Assembly (NCBI GenBank): GCA_964585585.1
Contig: CAZPEL010000012.1
Coordinates: 1 to 26,474, forward strand
Source of the DNA: CAZNAQ01 sp964585585
GTDB taxonomy: Bacteria; Patescibacteriota; Patescibacteriia; Patescibacteriales; JAGXOH01
Length of the DNA: 26,474 nt
Direction: 5' to 3'
Part shown: one piece after another, positions 1 through 7,052 of the stretch
How the letters are laid out: each line of letters starts with the position of its first letter
Position numbering within the stretch: the stretch's first letter is position 1
Notes under the pieces: model-generated
Database searches by the model: none
The model's input: the letters and a program-made list of their open reading frames with translations, nothing else
Told to the model about the DNA's origin: nothing
Made by a program: the position numbers and the translations under genes

Positions 1-14
1 AGATAGGAGTACCT

Positions 15-51
15 AGTAAGTAGTGAGCAGTAAATAGTAAATAGTAAACAG
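15..51. repeat. AGTAAAY heptamer repeat arm upstream of the first pilin gene
   Basis: The short spacer at the window's left edge contains consecutive 7-base units AGTAAAT, AGTAAAT, AGTAAAC after degenerate copies (AGTAAGT, AGTGAGC). The same unit forms both arms of the palindrome after htpX (23144-23223). Here only one arm is visible, because the window begins inside the spacer. The arm ends about 11 bases before the start codon at 63. No promoter could be assigned. Confidence 0.7.
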
Positions 52-62
52 GGTTTTGTGTT

Positions 63-620
63 ATGAGATTATTTAAGAACGACAATAGAGGCTTTACTTT
101 AATAGAAATGGTGGTTTCCTTGACCATTGTGGCTTTGATAGCCGGGGCCATGATGGCCAATTATCGGGGCGGGGAAAGAACCAATAAATTGGTGGTTAGC
201 ACCAAGAAATTGTCTTCCTATATAAGAATGGCCCAGAACAATACCCTGGGGGCCGTGGAATACGGAACCAGTACTCCGGACGGGGGTTGGGGGGTTCATA
301 TAGATACCACTAACTCGGAGACCTCCTACAAACTTTTTGCCAATGAGAATTATAACGGCGGCAGCAATTTGATCTATGATCCCGGTGAGGCCTTGGCCGA
401 ATACGGAGGGAAGACCATTGCTCTTGAGGAAGGGGTGAGGATAGCCACTACCACGGCCGGCCAGGAGGTGGACATTTCCTTTTTTCCGCCGGATCCGGAT
501 ACGATCATATATGATGGATCCTCGGAGTTGGATGAAGTAGAGATAGTTTTAGAAAATCAAGTCGGATCCACCAAAAGAGTTAGGGTTAATCATTTTGGCT
601 TAATAGAAGTGTTGGATTAA
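63..620 (+). CDS. Type IV pilin-like protein, FimT/GspH-like minor pseudopilin
   Basis: This 185-residue protein begins with a short basic leader (MRLFKNDNRG) followed by FTLIE and a hydrophobic stretch to about residue 28. That is the class III prepilin signature: cleavage is expected after Gly10, with the conserved Glu at mature position 5. Such proteins are processed by a prepilin peptidase and assembled in the inner-membrane pilus machine. The C-terminal part is a soluble, beta-rich-looking region with GWGVHI and YKLF segments resembling FimT/GspH minor pilins; that subtype is inferred from general features only. It is first in a run of four pilin-like genes, with a 3-base gap to the next, so co-transcription and co-assembly as a minor-pilin tip complex is likely. 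No Shine-Dalgarno sequence is visible. No pilus ATPase or peptidase gene is in the window. Confidence 0.85.
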   Translation: MRLFKNDNRGFTLIEMVVSLTIVALIAGAMMANYRGGERTNKLVVSTKKLSSYIRMAQNNTLGAVEYGTSTPDGGWGVHIDTTNSETSYKLFANENYNGGSNLIYDPGEALAEYGGKTIALEEGVRIATTTAGQEVDISFFPPDPDTIIYDGSSELDEVEIVLENQVGSTKRVRVNHFGLIEVLD

Positions 621-623
621 AAT

Positions 624-1136
624 ATGAGATATAAGAACAACAATCAGGGTTTTACCATTTTGGAAATAGCTGTTTCCATGACCATAATATCCGTGGGCAT
701 GTTGGGTGTGCTGGCCTTAATAAACCAGAATATCAAAGTAGAGGATCTGGATAAAAACAAGATCCTGGCCAGCCAACTGGCCCAGGAGGGACTGGAGGTG
801 GTCCGCAATGTTCGGGATTATAATTGGCTCATTCATACCACGCCCACAGATGAGTGGAAGGACGGGATAATACATGACGGGGATTACACGGTGGATTACC
901 GGAGTAATGTTAACGACACTCCGGATTCTATTTCGGCCAGTTCCACTCGCTTGTATAGGAACAGCCAGGGTTTTTATGACCATGACAGCGACGGCGAGCC
1001 CACTTCTTTTTCCCGGATCATAAGAATAGACTCGGAAAGCTCGGCCTCCACCTCTGTTACTTGCTTGGTGCAATGGAAGGACCGGGGCAATACTTATGAA
1101 TATGTGGCGGATACGGTTTTATATAATTGGCGTTAA
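624..1136 (+). CDS. Type IV pilin-like protein, PilV/GspI-like minor pilin
   Basis: This is a 170-residue prepilin-like protein. The leader MRYKNNNQG precedes FTILE, giving a predicted prepilin peptidase cut after Gly9 and Glu at mature position 5, then a hydrophobic helix to about residue 30. The following LASQLAQEGLEVVRNVRDYNW segment (roughly residues 47-68) is typical of PilV-like pilins, where an AxEGLE-type helix precedes the head domain. It lies 3 bases after the first pilin gene and 3 bases before the third, so translation is probably coupled. It should be inserted in the cytoplasmic membrane and incorporated into a type IV pilus or pseudopilus. The subtype assignment is moderate; prepilin membership is firm. 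Confidence 0.85.
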   Translation: MRYKNNNQGFTILEIAVSMTIISVGMLGVLALINQNIKVEDLDKNKILASQLAQEGLEVVRNVRDYNWLIHTTPTDEWKDGIIHDGDYTVDYRSNVNDTPDSISASSTRLYRNSQGFYDHDSDGEPTSFSRIIRIDSESSASTSVTCLVQWKDRGNTYEYVADTVLYNWR

Positions 1137-1139
1137 TTT

Positions 1140-1682
1140 ATGACCAGAATTTTTAGAAAAAAAATATTTGCCGAAACCGGGGTAACTCTGTTGGAGTTAG
1201 TGGTGGCCCTGGGTCTTTTTTCCGTGGTTATGCTTTCGGCCACCCAGATATTCAATATGGTAATGCAGGCCCAAAGAGATGCTATAATTTCCCAGCAGAT
1301 GCAAGAAGATATGCGGTATTTAATGGAGATAATGACCAAGGAAGTCCGAATGGCTCAGGTGGACAAGCACGGTACTTGCGTTGACGCCAATAAGGTTTAT
1401 TATACTAATGGCAATTATTTGGATTTTATGAATATTGAGGGTCAGTGCGTTAGATATTTTGAGCAGGGTGGGCGATTTATGGTGCGGCGGGGCGGTACCA
1501 CCGAGGCCGTTACTTCCGATAATGTGGAGATAAGCAATTTGAATTTTATACAATTCGGGGAGGTTCCCTTGGAACAGCCCCGGATAGTCATTAACGCAGA
1601 TATAGAAATAGGGGGAGAGGGCGGTGTTCCCCGGAAAACAGTGGATTTCCAGACCTCTATTTCCACCCGGCATTATGAATAA
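1140..1682 (+). CDS. Type IV pilin-like protein, PilW/GspJ-like minor pilin
   Basis: This is a 180-residue prepilin-like protein. The leader runs to Gly14 and is followed by VTLLELVVALGLFSVVML. The usual Phe at mature position 1 is Val here, but Glu5 is kept. The segment after the helix (QMQEDMRYLMEIMTKEVRMAQ, about residues 53-73) matches the pattern of PilW/GspJ-type minor pilins, where a long amphipathic helix carries a conserved Arg-Met-Ala-type end. Three Cys-containing loops are possible in the head region (GTCVD, GQCVRYF). The 3' end overlaps the start of the next gene by 8 bases, which suggests translational coupling. Its role is probably as a minor pilin in the tip-initiation complex. 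Confidence 0.82.
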   Translation: MTRIFRKKIFAETGVTLLELVVALGLFSVVMLSATQIFNMVMQAQRDAIISQQMQEDMRYLMEIMTKEVRMAQVDKHGTCVDANKVYYTNGNYLDFMNIEGQCVRYFEQGGRFMVRRGGTTEAVTSDNVEISNLNFIQFGEVPLEQPRIVINADIEIGGEGGVPRKTVDFQTSISTRHYE

Positions 1683-2091
1683 AGAAAAAAAGACAACTAC
1701 CTCCTTACGGCAAAACCGGGACGGAGCGGCCCTGTATATGACCATGCTCATCTTAACCGGGATATTTTTGGCCGCCATGGGTATGGCGGATATTATCATT
1801 ACCGGGATCAAGATGGGCGGAGTGCAAGCTCGTTCCACTCAGGCCTATTTTGCCAGTGAAGCCGGAGTGGAAAAGATATTGTGGGAGTACCGGAAGAATG
1901 GTTATTCCGAGCCGGCTTCTTCTACCGAGGATATTTTTGGCGAAACTTTGAGCAACGGCAGCAGTTATCAGCTTAATTATGTCCGGGAAGAGGATCCGGA
2001 TTGGATCTATAAAAAATTCATCTCCGTGGGCGAGTACAATAATGTTAGACGCTCGGTCCAGGCCATGTTAAAGTATCCCAAGTTTGATTAA
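1675..2091 (+). CDS. PilX/GspK-like minor pilin without the GFTLxE signature
   Basis: This encodes 138 residues from the ATG at 1675 (MNKEKKTTTS). A longer frame opens at 1624, but its extra 17 residues lie inside the preceding pilin gene and look like read-through of that gene, so the internal ATG is preferred. After a basic N-terminus comes DGAALYMTMLILTGIFLAAM (residues 16-35) and then RSTQAYFASEAGVEKILWEY. This is the PilX_N pattern: a hydrophobic helix without the canonical Glu5, then an Ala-rich AxEAGxE helix. GspK and PilX proteins typically cap the minor-pilin complex and lack the Glu. It overlaps the previous gene by 8 bases and ends 7 bases before ligA. Of the four pilin-like genes it is the least certain by sequence but well supported by position. 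Confidence 0.75.
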   Translation: MNKEKKTTTSLRQNRDGAALYMTMLILTGIFLAAMGMADIIITGIKMGGVQARSTQAYFASEAGVEKILWEYRKNGYSEPASSTEDIFGETLSNGSSYQLNYVREEDPDWIYKKFISVGEYNNVRRSVQAMLKYPKFD

Positions 2092-2098
2092 AGATCCT

Positions 2099-4222
2099 AT
2101 GAGTAAGCAAAAGATCAACAAGAAGGAGGCGGAACAAAGAATCAAAAAACTGCGGAAAGAGATCGATCATCATCGTTATCTCTATCATGTTTTGGATACT
2201 CAAGAAATAAGCGATGCCGCCTTGGACAGCTTGAAAAAGGAGTTGGCCGATTTGGAGGCCCGGTATCCGGATCTGGTGACTCCGGATTCCCCCACGCAGC
2301 GGGTCGGGGGAGAACCCTTGGAAAAATTTGAAAAGGTCGATCACAGCCGGCCCATGTTGTCTTTGTTTGATTCCTTTTCCCCCGAGGATATGAGGGATTG
2401 GGAGAACAGGATAAAGAGATTGGCTCCCGACTTGCCTCTGGAGTATTTTTGCGAATTAAAGCTGGACGGCCTGGCCATGGCCTTGCGATATGAGAGTAAG
2501 AGTTTGGTTTTGGGAATAACCAGGGGGGATGGTAAAACCGGTGAAAATGTTACTCCGAATTTAAAAACAGTAGAATCCATACCTTTAAAATTAAGAGTGC
2601 CCGCTTCCAAGGAATTGAAAAAGGCGGGCTTTGACCGGGAAGCGGCGGACCGGATACGATCGGAAGCGGAGAAGGGTACTATCGAGATCAGAGGCGAGGT
2701 GGTTATGCCTTATCGGGCTTTTGAAAATTTGAACAAAAAATTTGTTCGGGAAAACAAATCTCAACTGGCCAATCCCAGAAACGCCGTAGCCGGAACTATT
2801 AGGCAGCTCGATCCCAAGGTGGTGGCGGAGAGAAAGTTGGATTTTTACGGTTTTGAGATCCTGGATGATAATTTGGACATCGATACCCAAGAAAAAAAGA
2901 TCAAGCTGATCAAATTATTGGGAGTAAAAGTTCTACCCCAAAGCCGGGTTTGTTCCGGTATGGAGGAAGTGATCAAGTTTCGGGAACATTGGGCGGATAG
3001 GAAAGAAAAACTTCCCTTTGGCGTCGACGGAGTAGTGGTGAAATTGAATCGGATCAAGTATTGGCCGGTTTTGGGAGTGGTCGGTAAAGCCCCTCGTTAT
3101 ATGATGGCTTATAAATTCCCGGCGGAACAAGCAACCACCAAGTTAAAGGATGTTTTTTGGCAGGTAGGCCGGACCGGGGTTCTTACTCCGGGAGCTATTT
3201 TGGAGCCGGTGGATATAGGCGGAGTGACCGTAAGCCGGGCCACTTTGCACAATAAGGACGAGATCGATCGCTTGGATCTAAAAATAGGGGATACCGTGAT
3301 AGTGGAAAGGGCCGGTGATGTTATTCCCAAGGTGGTTCGGGCCATTCCCAATCTGCGGACCGGACGGGAAGAAGAGATACAAGTCCCCGAAAAATGTCCT
3401 ATGTGCGGCAGTAAGGTTAGGAGAAAAAAGGGGGAAGTGGCCCATAGATGCAGCAATACCGATTGCTATGCCGTAAATCGGGAAAAGCTCATCCATTGGG
3501 TTTCTAAGTCGGCGGTGGATATAGAAGGCCTGGGAGAAAAAGTAGTGGAGCAATTAATGCAGGAAGGCCTGATAAATGATGTAAGCGATTTTTATAAGTT
3601 GACTACCGGAGATCTTTTACCCCTGGAAAGATTCGCTCACAAATCGGCCGGAAATTTGGTCGCCGCCATTCAAGCCCGAAAAGAGATAAGTTTATCCCGT
3701 TTTATTTATGCTTTGGGTATAAATTATGTTGGCCAGGAGACCGCTCTGCTTTTGGCCCGAAAAATGCTAAAGGAAACGAATATCAAAAAGAATGTTATTT
3801 CTATATCCGAAGTAAAGGATTATTTCAAGAATGTCTCCGGCGAGGAATTGCAGGAAATAAAGGATGTGGGCCCGGTGGTTACCCAAAGTATTGTCGAATG
3901 GTTCAGCCGGGATAAGAATTTAAAGCTTTTGGACCGACTGGAAAAAACAGGGGTTGTGATCAAAATAGACTCCGGCCTGAAAGATAGCGATAAAAAGTCC
4001 TTGCAGGGCAAGAAATTCGTTCTGACCGGGAGTTTAGACGGTTTGACAAGAGAGGAGGCAAAGAATAAAATAAGAGAATTGGGAGGAGATATTACTTCCA
4101 CTGTCAGCAAAAATACTGATTATGTAGTGGCGGGAAAGGATCCGGGCAGTAAATATGATAAGGCCAAGGAGTTGGGGGTGGTGATCTTGGATGAAAAGGG
4201 GTTTTTGGAAATAGTGGAATAA
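2099..4222 (+). CDS. ligA: NAD-dependent DNA ligase LigA
   Basis: This 707-residue enzyme seals 3'-OH/5'-phosphate nicks in DNA using NAD+, in replication and repair. The nucleotidyl-transfer motif ELKLDG is present with the adenylated Lys at about residue 121. Downstream are the LGITRGDGKTGENVT segment, an OB-fold region, a Cys4 zinc finger (Cys433, Cys436, Cys451, Cys456), helix-hairpin-helix repeats (for example EIKDVGPVV) and a C-terminal BRCT domain starting near residue 630 (GKKFVLTGSLDG, DYVVAGKDPGSK). The length and full domain order match standard bacterial LigA. An in-frame TTG at 2084 would add five residues, but that overlaps the pilin gene; the ATG at 2099 is more plausible. No Shine-Dalgarno sequence is seen. 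Following the pilin genes by 7 bases, it probably shares their transcript, although the functions are unrelated. Confidence 0.97.
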   Translation: MSKQKINKKEAEQRIKKLRKEIDHHRYLYHVLDTQEISDAALDSLKKELADLEARYPDLVTPDSPTQRVGGEPLEKFEKVDHSRPMLSLFDSFSPEDMRDWENRIKRLAPDLPLEYFCELKLDGLAMALRYESKSLVLGITRGDGKTGENVTPNLKTVESIPLKLRVPASKELKKAGFDREAADRIRSEAEKGTIEIRGEVVMPYRAFENLNKKFVRENKSQLANPRNAVAGTIRQLDPKVVAERKLDFYGFEILDDNLDIDTQEKKIKLIKLLGVKVLPQSRVCSGMEEVIKFREHWADRKEKLPFGVDGVVVKLNRIKYWPVLGVVGKAPRYMMAYKFPAEQATTKLKDVFWQVGRTGVLTPGAILEPVDIGGVTVSRATLHNKDEIDRLDLKIGDTVIVERAGDVIPKVVRAIPNLRTGREEEIQVPEKCPMCGSKVRRKKGEVAHRCSNTDCYAVNREKLIHWVSKSAVDIEGLGEKVVEQLMQEGLINDVSDFYKLTTGDLLPLERFAHKSAGNLVAAIQARKEISLSRFIYALGINYVGQETALLLARKMLKETNIKKNVISISEVKDYFKNVSGEELQEIKDVGPVVTQSIVEWFSRDKNLKLLDRLEKTGVVIKIDSGLKDSDKKSLQGKKFVLTGSLDGLTREEAKNKIRELGGDITSTVSKNTDYVVAGKDPGSKYDKAKELGVVILDEKGFLEIVE

Positions 4223-4384
4223 ATTCAAAATTCAAAAATCAAATCTCAAAATGGCAGGTTAAAATGTAAAAAGAGAATCAAGTATCAAAAGTGAAAATTA
4301 TGTGACCTGCTCGTTTTATAAAAATTAAAACAGATTTTAATTTTAAAATTTTTTGTCATAGATTTGCATTTTGATTTTTATATT
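4223..4384. repeat. AT-rich palindromic spacer with heptamer units, ligA-gatC
   Basis: The left side is built from 7-base units (ATTCAAA, ATTCAAA, AATCAAA, TCTCAAA). The right side ends in the complementary type (TTTTGATTTTTATAT) directly against the gatC ATG. An inner pair GCAGGT (4255-4260) and ACCTGC (4304-4309) can also pair. The right-hand end is nearly identical to the sequence just before mreB. It could form a long imperfect stem in RNA; no promoter can be assigned with confidence. Confidence 0.65.
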
Positions 4385-4675
4385 ATGTTTAATAAAGACC
4401 AAGTAAAACATATTTCCGATCTGGCTCGGTTGGAGTTGAGTGAAGAAGAGCTGGAAGAGATGTCGGGCCAATTGTCCGATGTTTTGGGCTATATCGAAAA
4501 ATTGCGGGAAGTGGATACCACTGATATCGAGCCCACCGCCCAGGTAACCGGACTGGAAAATGTAGTTCGAGAGGATGAGGTGGAAGAGTGGGATAAGCAA
4601 GAGGTAAATTCCGCCTTAGATCAAGCGCCGGATTCGGAGGACGGTGAGGTTAAAGTTAGGAGGGTATTAGATTAA
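4385..4675 (+). CDS. gatC: Aspartyl/glutamyl-tRNA amidotransferase subunit C
   Basis: This encodes 96 residues from the ATG at 4385. A frame-compatible ATG at 4364 would add MHFDFYI, but those residues come from the AT-rich repeat that also precedes mreB, so the later ATG is chosen. The N-terminus (VKHISDLARLELSEEELEEM) and the later IEKLREVDTTDIEPTAQV segment are diagnostic of GatC, the small subunit that wraps around GatA and stabilises GatCAB. The complex converts Glu-tRNA(Gln) and/or Asp-tRNA(Asn) to the amide forms. The C-terminal tail (LDQAPDSEDGEVKVRRVLD) matches the family's DxAPD...F/V-x-V-P/R-x-V-L pattern. gatA follows after a 69-base palindromic spacer; gatB is not in the window. 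Confidence 0.95.
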   Translation: MFNKDQVKHISDLARLELSEEELEEMSGQLSDVLGYIEKLREVDTTDIEPTAQVTGLENVVREDEVEEWDKQEVNSALDQAPDSEDGEVKVRRVLD

Positions 4676-4744
4676 CTGGATATTGGATATTAGATATTGG
4701 TTACAGTTTTACCAGTATCTAATATCTAATATCTAATATCAGAT
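4676..4744. repeat. GATATTR palindrome, copy 1 (gatC-gatA)
   Basis: The left arm (4676-4701) consists of GATATTG, GATATTA, GATATTG and then GGT. The right arm (4711-4744) is ACC followed by the complementary units AGTATCT, AATATCT, AATATCT, AATATCA. The loop region reads TTGGTTACAGTTTTACC. The palindrome fills the entire gatC-gatA spacer, starting right after the stop codon and ending at the gatA ATG. Two related copies lie at 6215-6316 and 26229-26299. Confidence 0.85.
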
Positions 4745-6178
4745 ATGGATTTTAATCAACTAACAATAATCCAAGCTCGAGAGAAATTGGACCAGGGCGA
4801 GATCACCGCCGTGGACTTGACCAAAGCTTGTTTGGATAGAATCAAAGAAGCGGATGAAAAGATCGGGGCTTGTTTGACCGTGTGTGAAGAGGAGGCCTTA
4901 CAAGAGGCGGAGGCAGCTGACCAAAGGAGGAAAAACGGAGAGAAAGGCGGACTTTTGGGCATTCCTTATGTGGCCAAAGATAATATCCTTACCAAGGGCA
5001 TAAAGACCACCGCCGCTTCTAAGATGTTGGAGAATTATATTGCTCCGACCGATGCCACTGTGATCTCCAAATTAAGACAGGCGGGGGCAGTGCTTGTGGC
5101 TAAATCCAACTTGGATGAGTTCGCCCACGGCGCTTCTACCGAGAACAGCGCTTTTGGTCCCACTCATAACCCTTGGGATCTGGACAGGGTGCCTGGCGGG
5201 TCTTCCGGGGGTTCGGCCGCCGCGGTGGCCGCGGATATGTGTTTGTTTGCCCTGGGCACCGACACCGGAGGATCGATCCGGTGTCCGGCCTCCTTTTGCG
5301 GAGTGTCCGGTTTAAAGCCCACTTATGGCCGATCTTCCCGATTCGGTTTGATAGCCATGACCTCTTCCACTGATGTCCCGGGCCCCTTGACCAAGGATTC
5401 CCGGGACGCGGCTCTGGTGTTGCAGGAGATAGCCGGTCGGGACAAAAGGGACGCCACCACTCCCGATGTTGAAGTGGGTGCTTATGAGAACGATCTGGCA
5501 GAGGATATTAAGGGACTGACCATCGGTCTGCCGATTGAATATTTCCAGGAACAGGCCGATAAGGAGGTTCTTTCTTTAGTGAAAAAGGCCGTAGAAAAAT
5601 TAAAAGAATTGGGAGCGGAAGTCAGGGAAGTAAGTTTGCCTCATACCAAATATACAGTCCCCACTTATTATATCATCACACCCTCCGAGATCAGTGCCAA
5701 TTTAGCCCGGTTCGACGGGATCAGATACGGTTTTAGGCAAGAGGAAAATATTCAGGGTCTGGATGATGTTTATCGCAAGTCCCGGGAAGGTGGATTCGGT
5801 CCGGAAGTTAAAAGAAGGATAATGCTTGGAACTTATGCCCTGAGCGCCGGCTATAGGGATGCCTATTACCTTCAAGCCCAAAAGGTCAGGACCAAGATCA
5901 AGGAAGAAATGGATGAAGTATTGGAAAAAGTGGATTGTTTGCTGACACCCACCTCTCCTCATGTGGCCTTTAAAATAGGGGAACAGGCGGATGACCCCTT
6001 GCAAATGTATTTGGAGGATGTTTTTGTCAGTGGCGCTTCCTTGGCCGGATTACCAGCTATTTCTATCCCCTGCGGATTCAGCCGGAATATGCCGGTGGGA
6101 ATGCAAATAATAGGCAAAAGATTTGACGAGCAGACTTTGTTTGATGTAAGTTATAATTATCAAAACAATAGTGATTAG
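4745..6178 (+). CDS. gatA: Aspartyl/glutamyl-tRNA amidotransferase subunit A
   Basis: This 477-residue amidase-signature enzyme hydrolyses glutamine and passes ammonia to the GatB site for tRNA-dependent amidation. The catalytic triad is visible as Lys78 (VAKDN), cis-Ser153 (PGGSSGGS) and nucleophile Ser177 (DTGGSIR), with spacing exactly as in characterised GatA proteins. The later EVKRRIMLGTYALSAGYRDAYY block (with the glutamine-binding Arg) and LAGLPAISIPCG block are also typical. Two small deviations are seen. The usual SIRQPAS motif is SIRCPAS, with Cys180 in place of Gln. The C-terminus stops at NYQNNSD, a few residues shorter than many homologues and just before a repeat. It probably forms one unit with gatC; gatB must be elsewhere in the genome. 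Confidence 0.96.
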   Translation: MDFNQLTIIQAREKLDQGEITAVDLTKACLDRIKEADEKIGACLTVCEEEALQEAEAADQRRKNGEKGGLLGIPYVAKDNILTKGIKTTAASKMLENYIAPTDATVISKLRQAGAVLVAKSNLDEFAHGASTENSAFGPTHNPWDLDRVPGGSSGGSAAAVAADMCLFALGTDTGGSIRCPASFCGVSGLKPTYGRSSRFGLIAMTSSTDVPGPLTKDSRDAALVLQEIAGRDKRDATTPDVEVGAYENDLAEDIKGLTIGLPIEYFQEQADKEVLSLVKKAVEKLKELGAEVREVSLPHTKYTVPTYYIITPSEISANLARFDGIRYGFRQEENIQGLDDVYRKSREGGFGPEVKRRIMLGTYALSAGYRDAYYLQAQKVRTKIKEEMDEVLEKVDCLLTPTSPHVAFKIGEQADDPLQMYLEDVFVSGASLAGLPAISIPCGFSRNMPVGMQIIGKRFDEQTLFDVSYNYQNNSD

Positions 6179-6214
6179 ACTTCGTATAAACCGAATATGT
6201 AGTAGATTTAAAAT

Positions 6215-6316
6215 GATATTGGATATTGGATACTTGATATTGGTTGTACTGTTTAAATTGAAATTTCCCACTCTATAATATTAATTACTAGTATCTAATA
6301 TCAAATTTCCAATTAC
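6215..6316. repeat. GATATTR palindrome, copy 2 (gatA-tRNA-Ser)
   Basis: The left arm (6215-6244) is GATATTG, GATATTG, GATACTT, GATATTG, GT. The right arm (6287-6316) begins ACTAGTATCT and continues AATATCA, AATTTCC, AATTAC. The loop is longer than in copy 1 (about 40 bases) but starts with the same type of head, TTGGTTGTACTGTTT. It lies between gatA and the first tRNA-Ser and ends 7 bases before the tRNA. Confidence 0.8.
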
Positions 6317-6323
6317 TAAATTC

Positions 6324-6500
<177 letters not shown>

Positions 6501-6501
6501 A

Positions 6502-6590
6502 GGAGGGGTGGCAGAGTGGACGAATGCGGCGGTCTTGAAAACCGCTGTCCACGTCACAGTGGACCGTGGGTTCGAATCCCACCCCCTCCG
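6502..6590 (+). tRNA. tRNA-Ser (TGA anticodon)
   Basis: An 89-base class II tRNA. The acceptor GGAGGGG (6502-6508) pairs with CCCCTCC (6583-6589), with discriminator G6590. The anticodon stem GCGGT/ACCGC holds the loop CTTGAAA, giving anticodon TGA, which reads UCA and by wobble other UCN codons. The long variable arm is GTCCACGTCACAGTGGAC. The T-arm is GTGGG-TTCGAAT-CCCAC. CCA is not encoded (CGT follows). Its terminal bases plus CGTACT are repeated downstream at 6643-6666. Confidence 0.97.
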
Positions 6591-6593
6591 CGT

Positions 6594-6660
6594 ACTGGAA
6601 CGGGTTCGCCCCGCATCCGCGGGGCGCCCGGCGAATGCCGGGCGAATCCCACCCCCTCCG
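6594..6660 (+). pseudogene. Decayed tRNA-Ser 3' part, interrupted in the T-loop by GC-rich hairpins
   Basis: ACTGGAACGGGTTCG (6594-6608) resembles the end of the tRNA-Ser(TGA) variable arm plus the 5' half of its T-arm. CGAATCCCACCCCCTCCG (6643-6660) is identical to the T-arm 3' half plus acceptor end, and identity continues for six flanking bases (CGTACT). Between them sit 34 GC-rich bases. The simplest reading is a duplicated tRNA-Ser 3' portion split at TTCG|CGAA by an inserted hairpin sequence. It has no 5' acceptor, D-arm or anticodon arm, so it cannot make a functional tRNA. Confidence 0.6.
6607..6644. repeat. Two overlapping perfect 8-bp GC-rich hairpins
   Basis: CGCCCCGC-ATCC-GCGGGGCG (6607-6626) and CGCCCGGC-GAAT-GCCGGGCG (6625-6644) are each perfect 8-bp stems with 4-base loops, sharing two bases. 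The composition is unlike the AT-rich surroundings. There is no T-tract after them, so they do not look like an intrinsic terminator. Confidence 0.85.
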
Positions 6661-6838
6661 CGTACTCATTTTAGGATTTTAGGATTTAAGATTTATGATT
6701 TATCCTTGTTCAAATCCTAAAATCACAAAATCACAAAATCATAAATGAGACATCCCCCTCCGCATTCTCATTTTGAGGATTTGGCGATTTAAGATTTATG
6801 ATTTGGTGAGATTCAAATCCTTAAATCCTAAATGAGAC
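6654..6838. repeat. tRNA-tail hairpin modules B and C
   Basis: Module B (6654-6750) begins with CCCTCCG-CGTACTCATTTT. Module C (6754-6838) begins with CCCCCTCCG-CATTCTCATTTT. Each then has a GATTTAR-unit arm and a complementary arm ending in AAATGAGAC. With module A after the first tRNA there are three roughly 90-100-base units, each headed by a remnant of a tRNA-Ser 3' end. A fourth, partial unit (CCCACTTGAAGATTTGGCGATTTAAG) starts about 6839. Nothing else recognisable lies in this stretch. Confidence 0.75.
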
Positions 6839-6869
6839 ACCCCACTTGAAGATTTGGCGATTTAAGATT

Positions 6870-6945
6870 ATGGAAATTATTATTTTTTATTATCCTGAGG
6901 GTCATGGCAAGGTAGGCCGGAATAATAAAAAGTAATAATTTCCAT
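6870..6945. repeat. Long inverted repeat (76 bases) upstream of secD
   Basis: The left arm ATGGAAATTATTATTTTTTA... pairs with the right arm ...AAAAAGTAATAATTTCCAT over about 26 bp with one mismatch and one bulge. The loop of about 23 bases (TGAGGGTCATGGCAAGGTAG plus three) is GC-richer. It could be a transcribed hairpin, a small mobile element or a terminator-like structure for the tRNA transcript. No coding potential is seen. Confidence 0.8.
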
Positions 6946-7028
6946 TAACAATGCAGAAAAATAGGATTGCTTGATTTTTGTTTTTTTCTGTGTTAATTTG
7001 GTTTCACACAATATTATGATACTTAAGG

Positions 7029-7052
7029 AAAGGAGAGATCCTTTTTATTTTT
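7029..7052 (+). promoter_or_regulatory. secD leader: distant purine-rich site within a small hairpin
   Basis: Upstream of the secD ATG (7053) lies AAGGAAAGGAGAG, the best Shine-Dalgarno-like sequence near this gene. Its GGAG sits about 17 bases from the start, too far for normal use. AAAGGA-GAGA-TCCTTT can form a 6-bp hairpin that brings the site closer or hides it. A possible promoter in the region is TTGATT (6971-6976) with TTAATT (6993-6998), which is weak. Confidence 0.35.

Noticed and set aside
6607..6644. GC-rich hairpins as an intrinsic terminator for the tRNA unit
   Set aside because: No T-tract follows either stem; the next bases are CGAATCCC.
6508..6720. A 70-residue open frame across the second tRNA-Ser
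   Set aside because: It runs through a well-folded tRNA and repeat DNA. Its residues come from tRNA and hairpin sequence, so it is not a gene.
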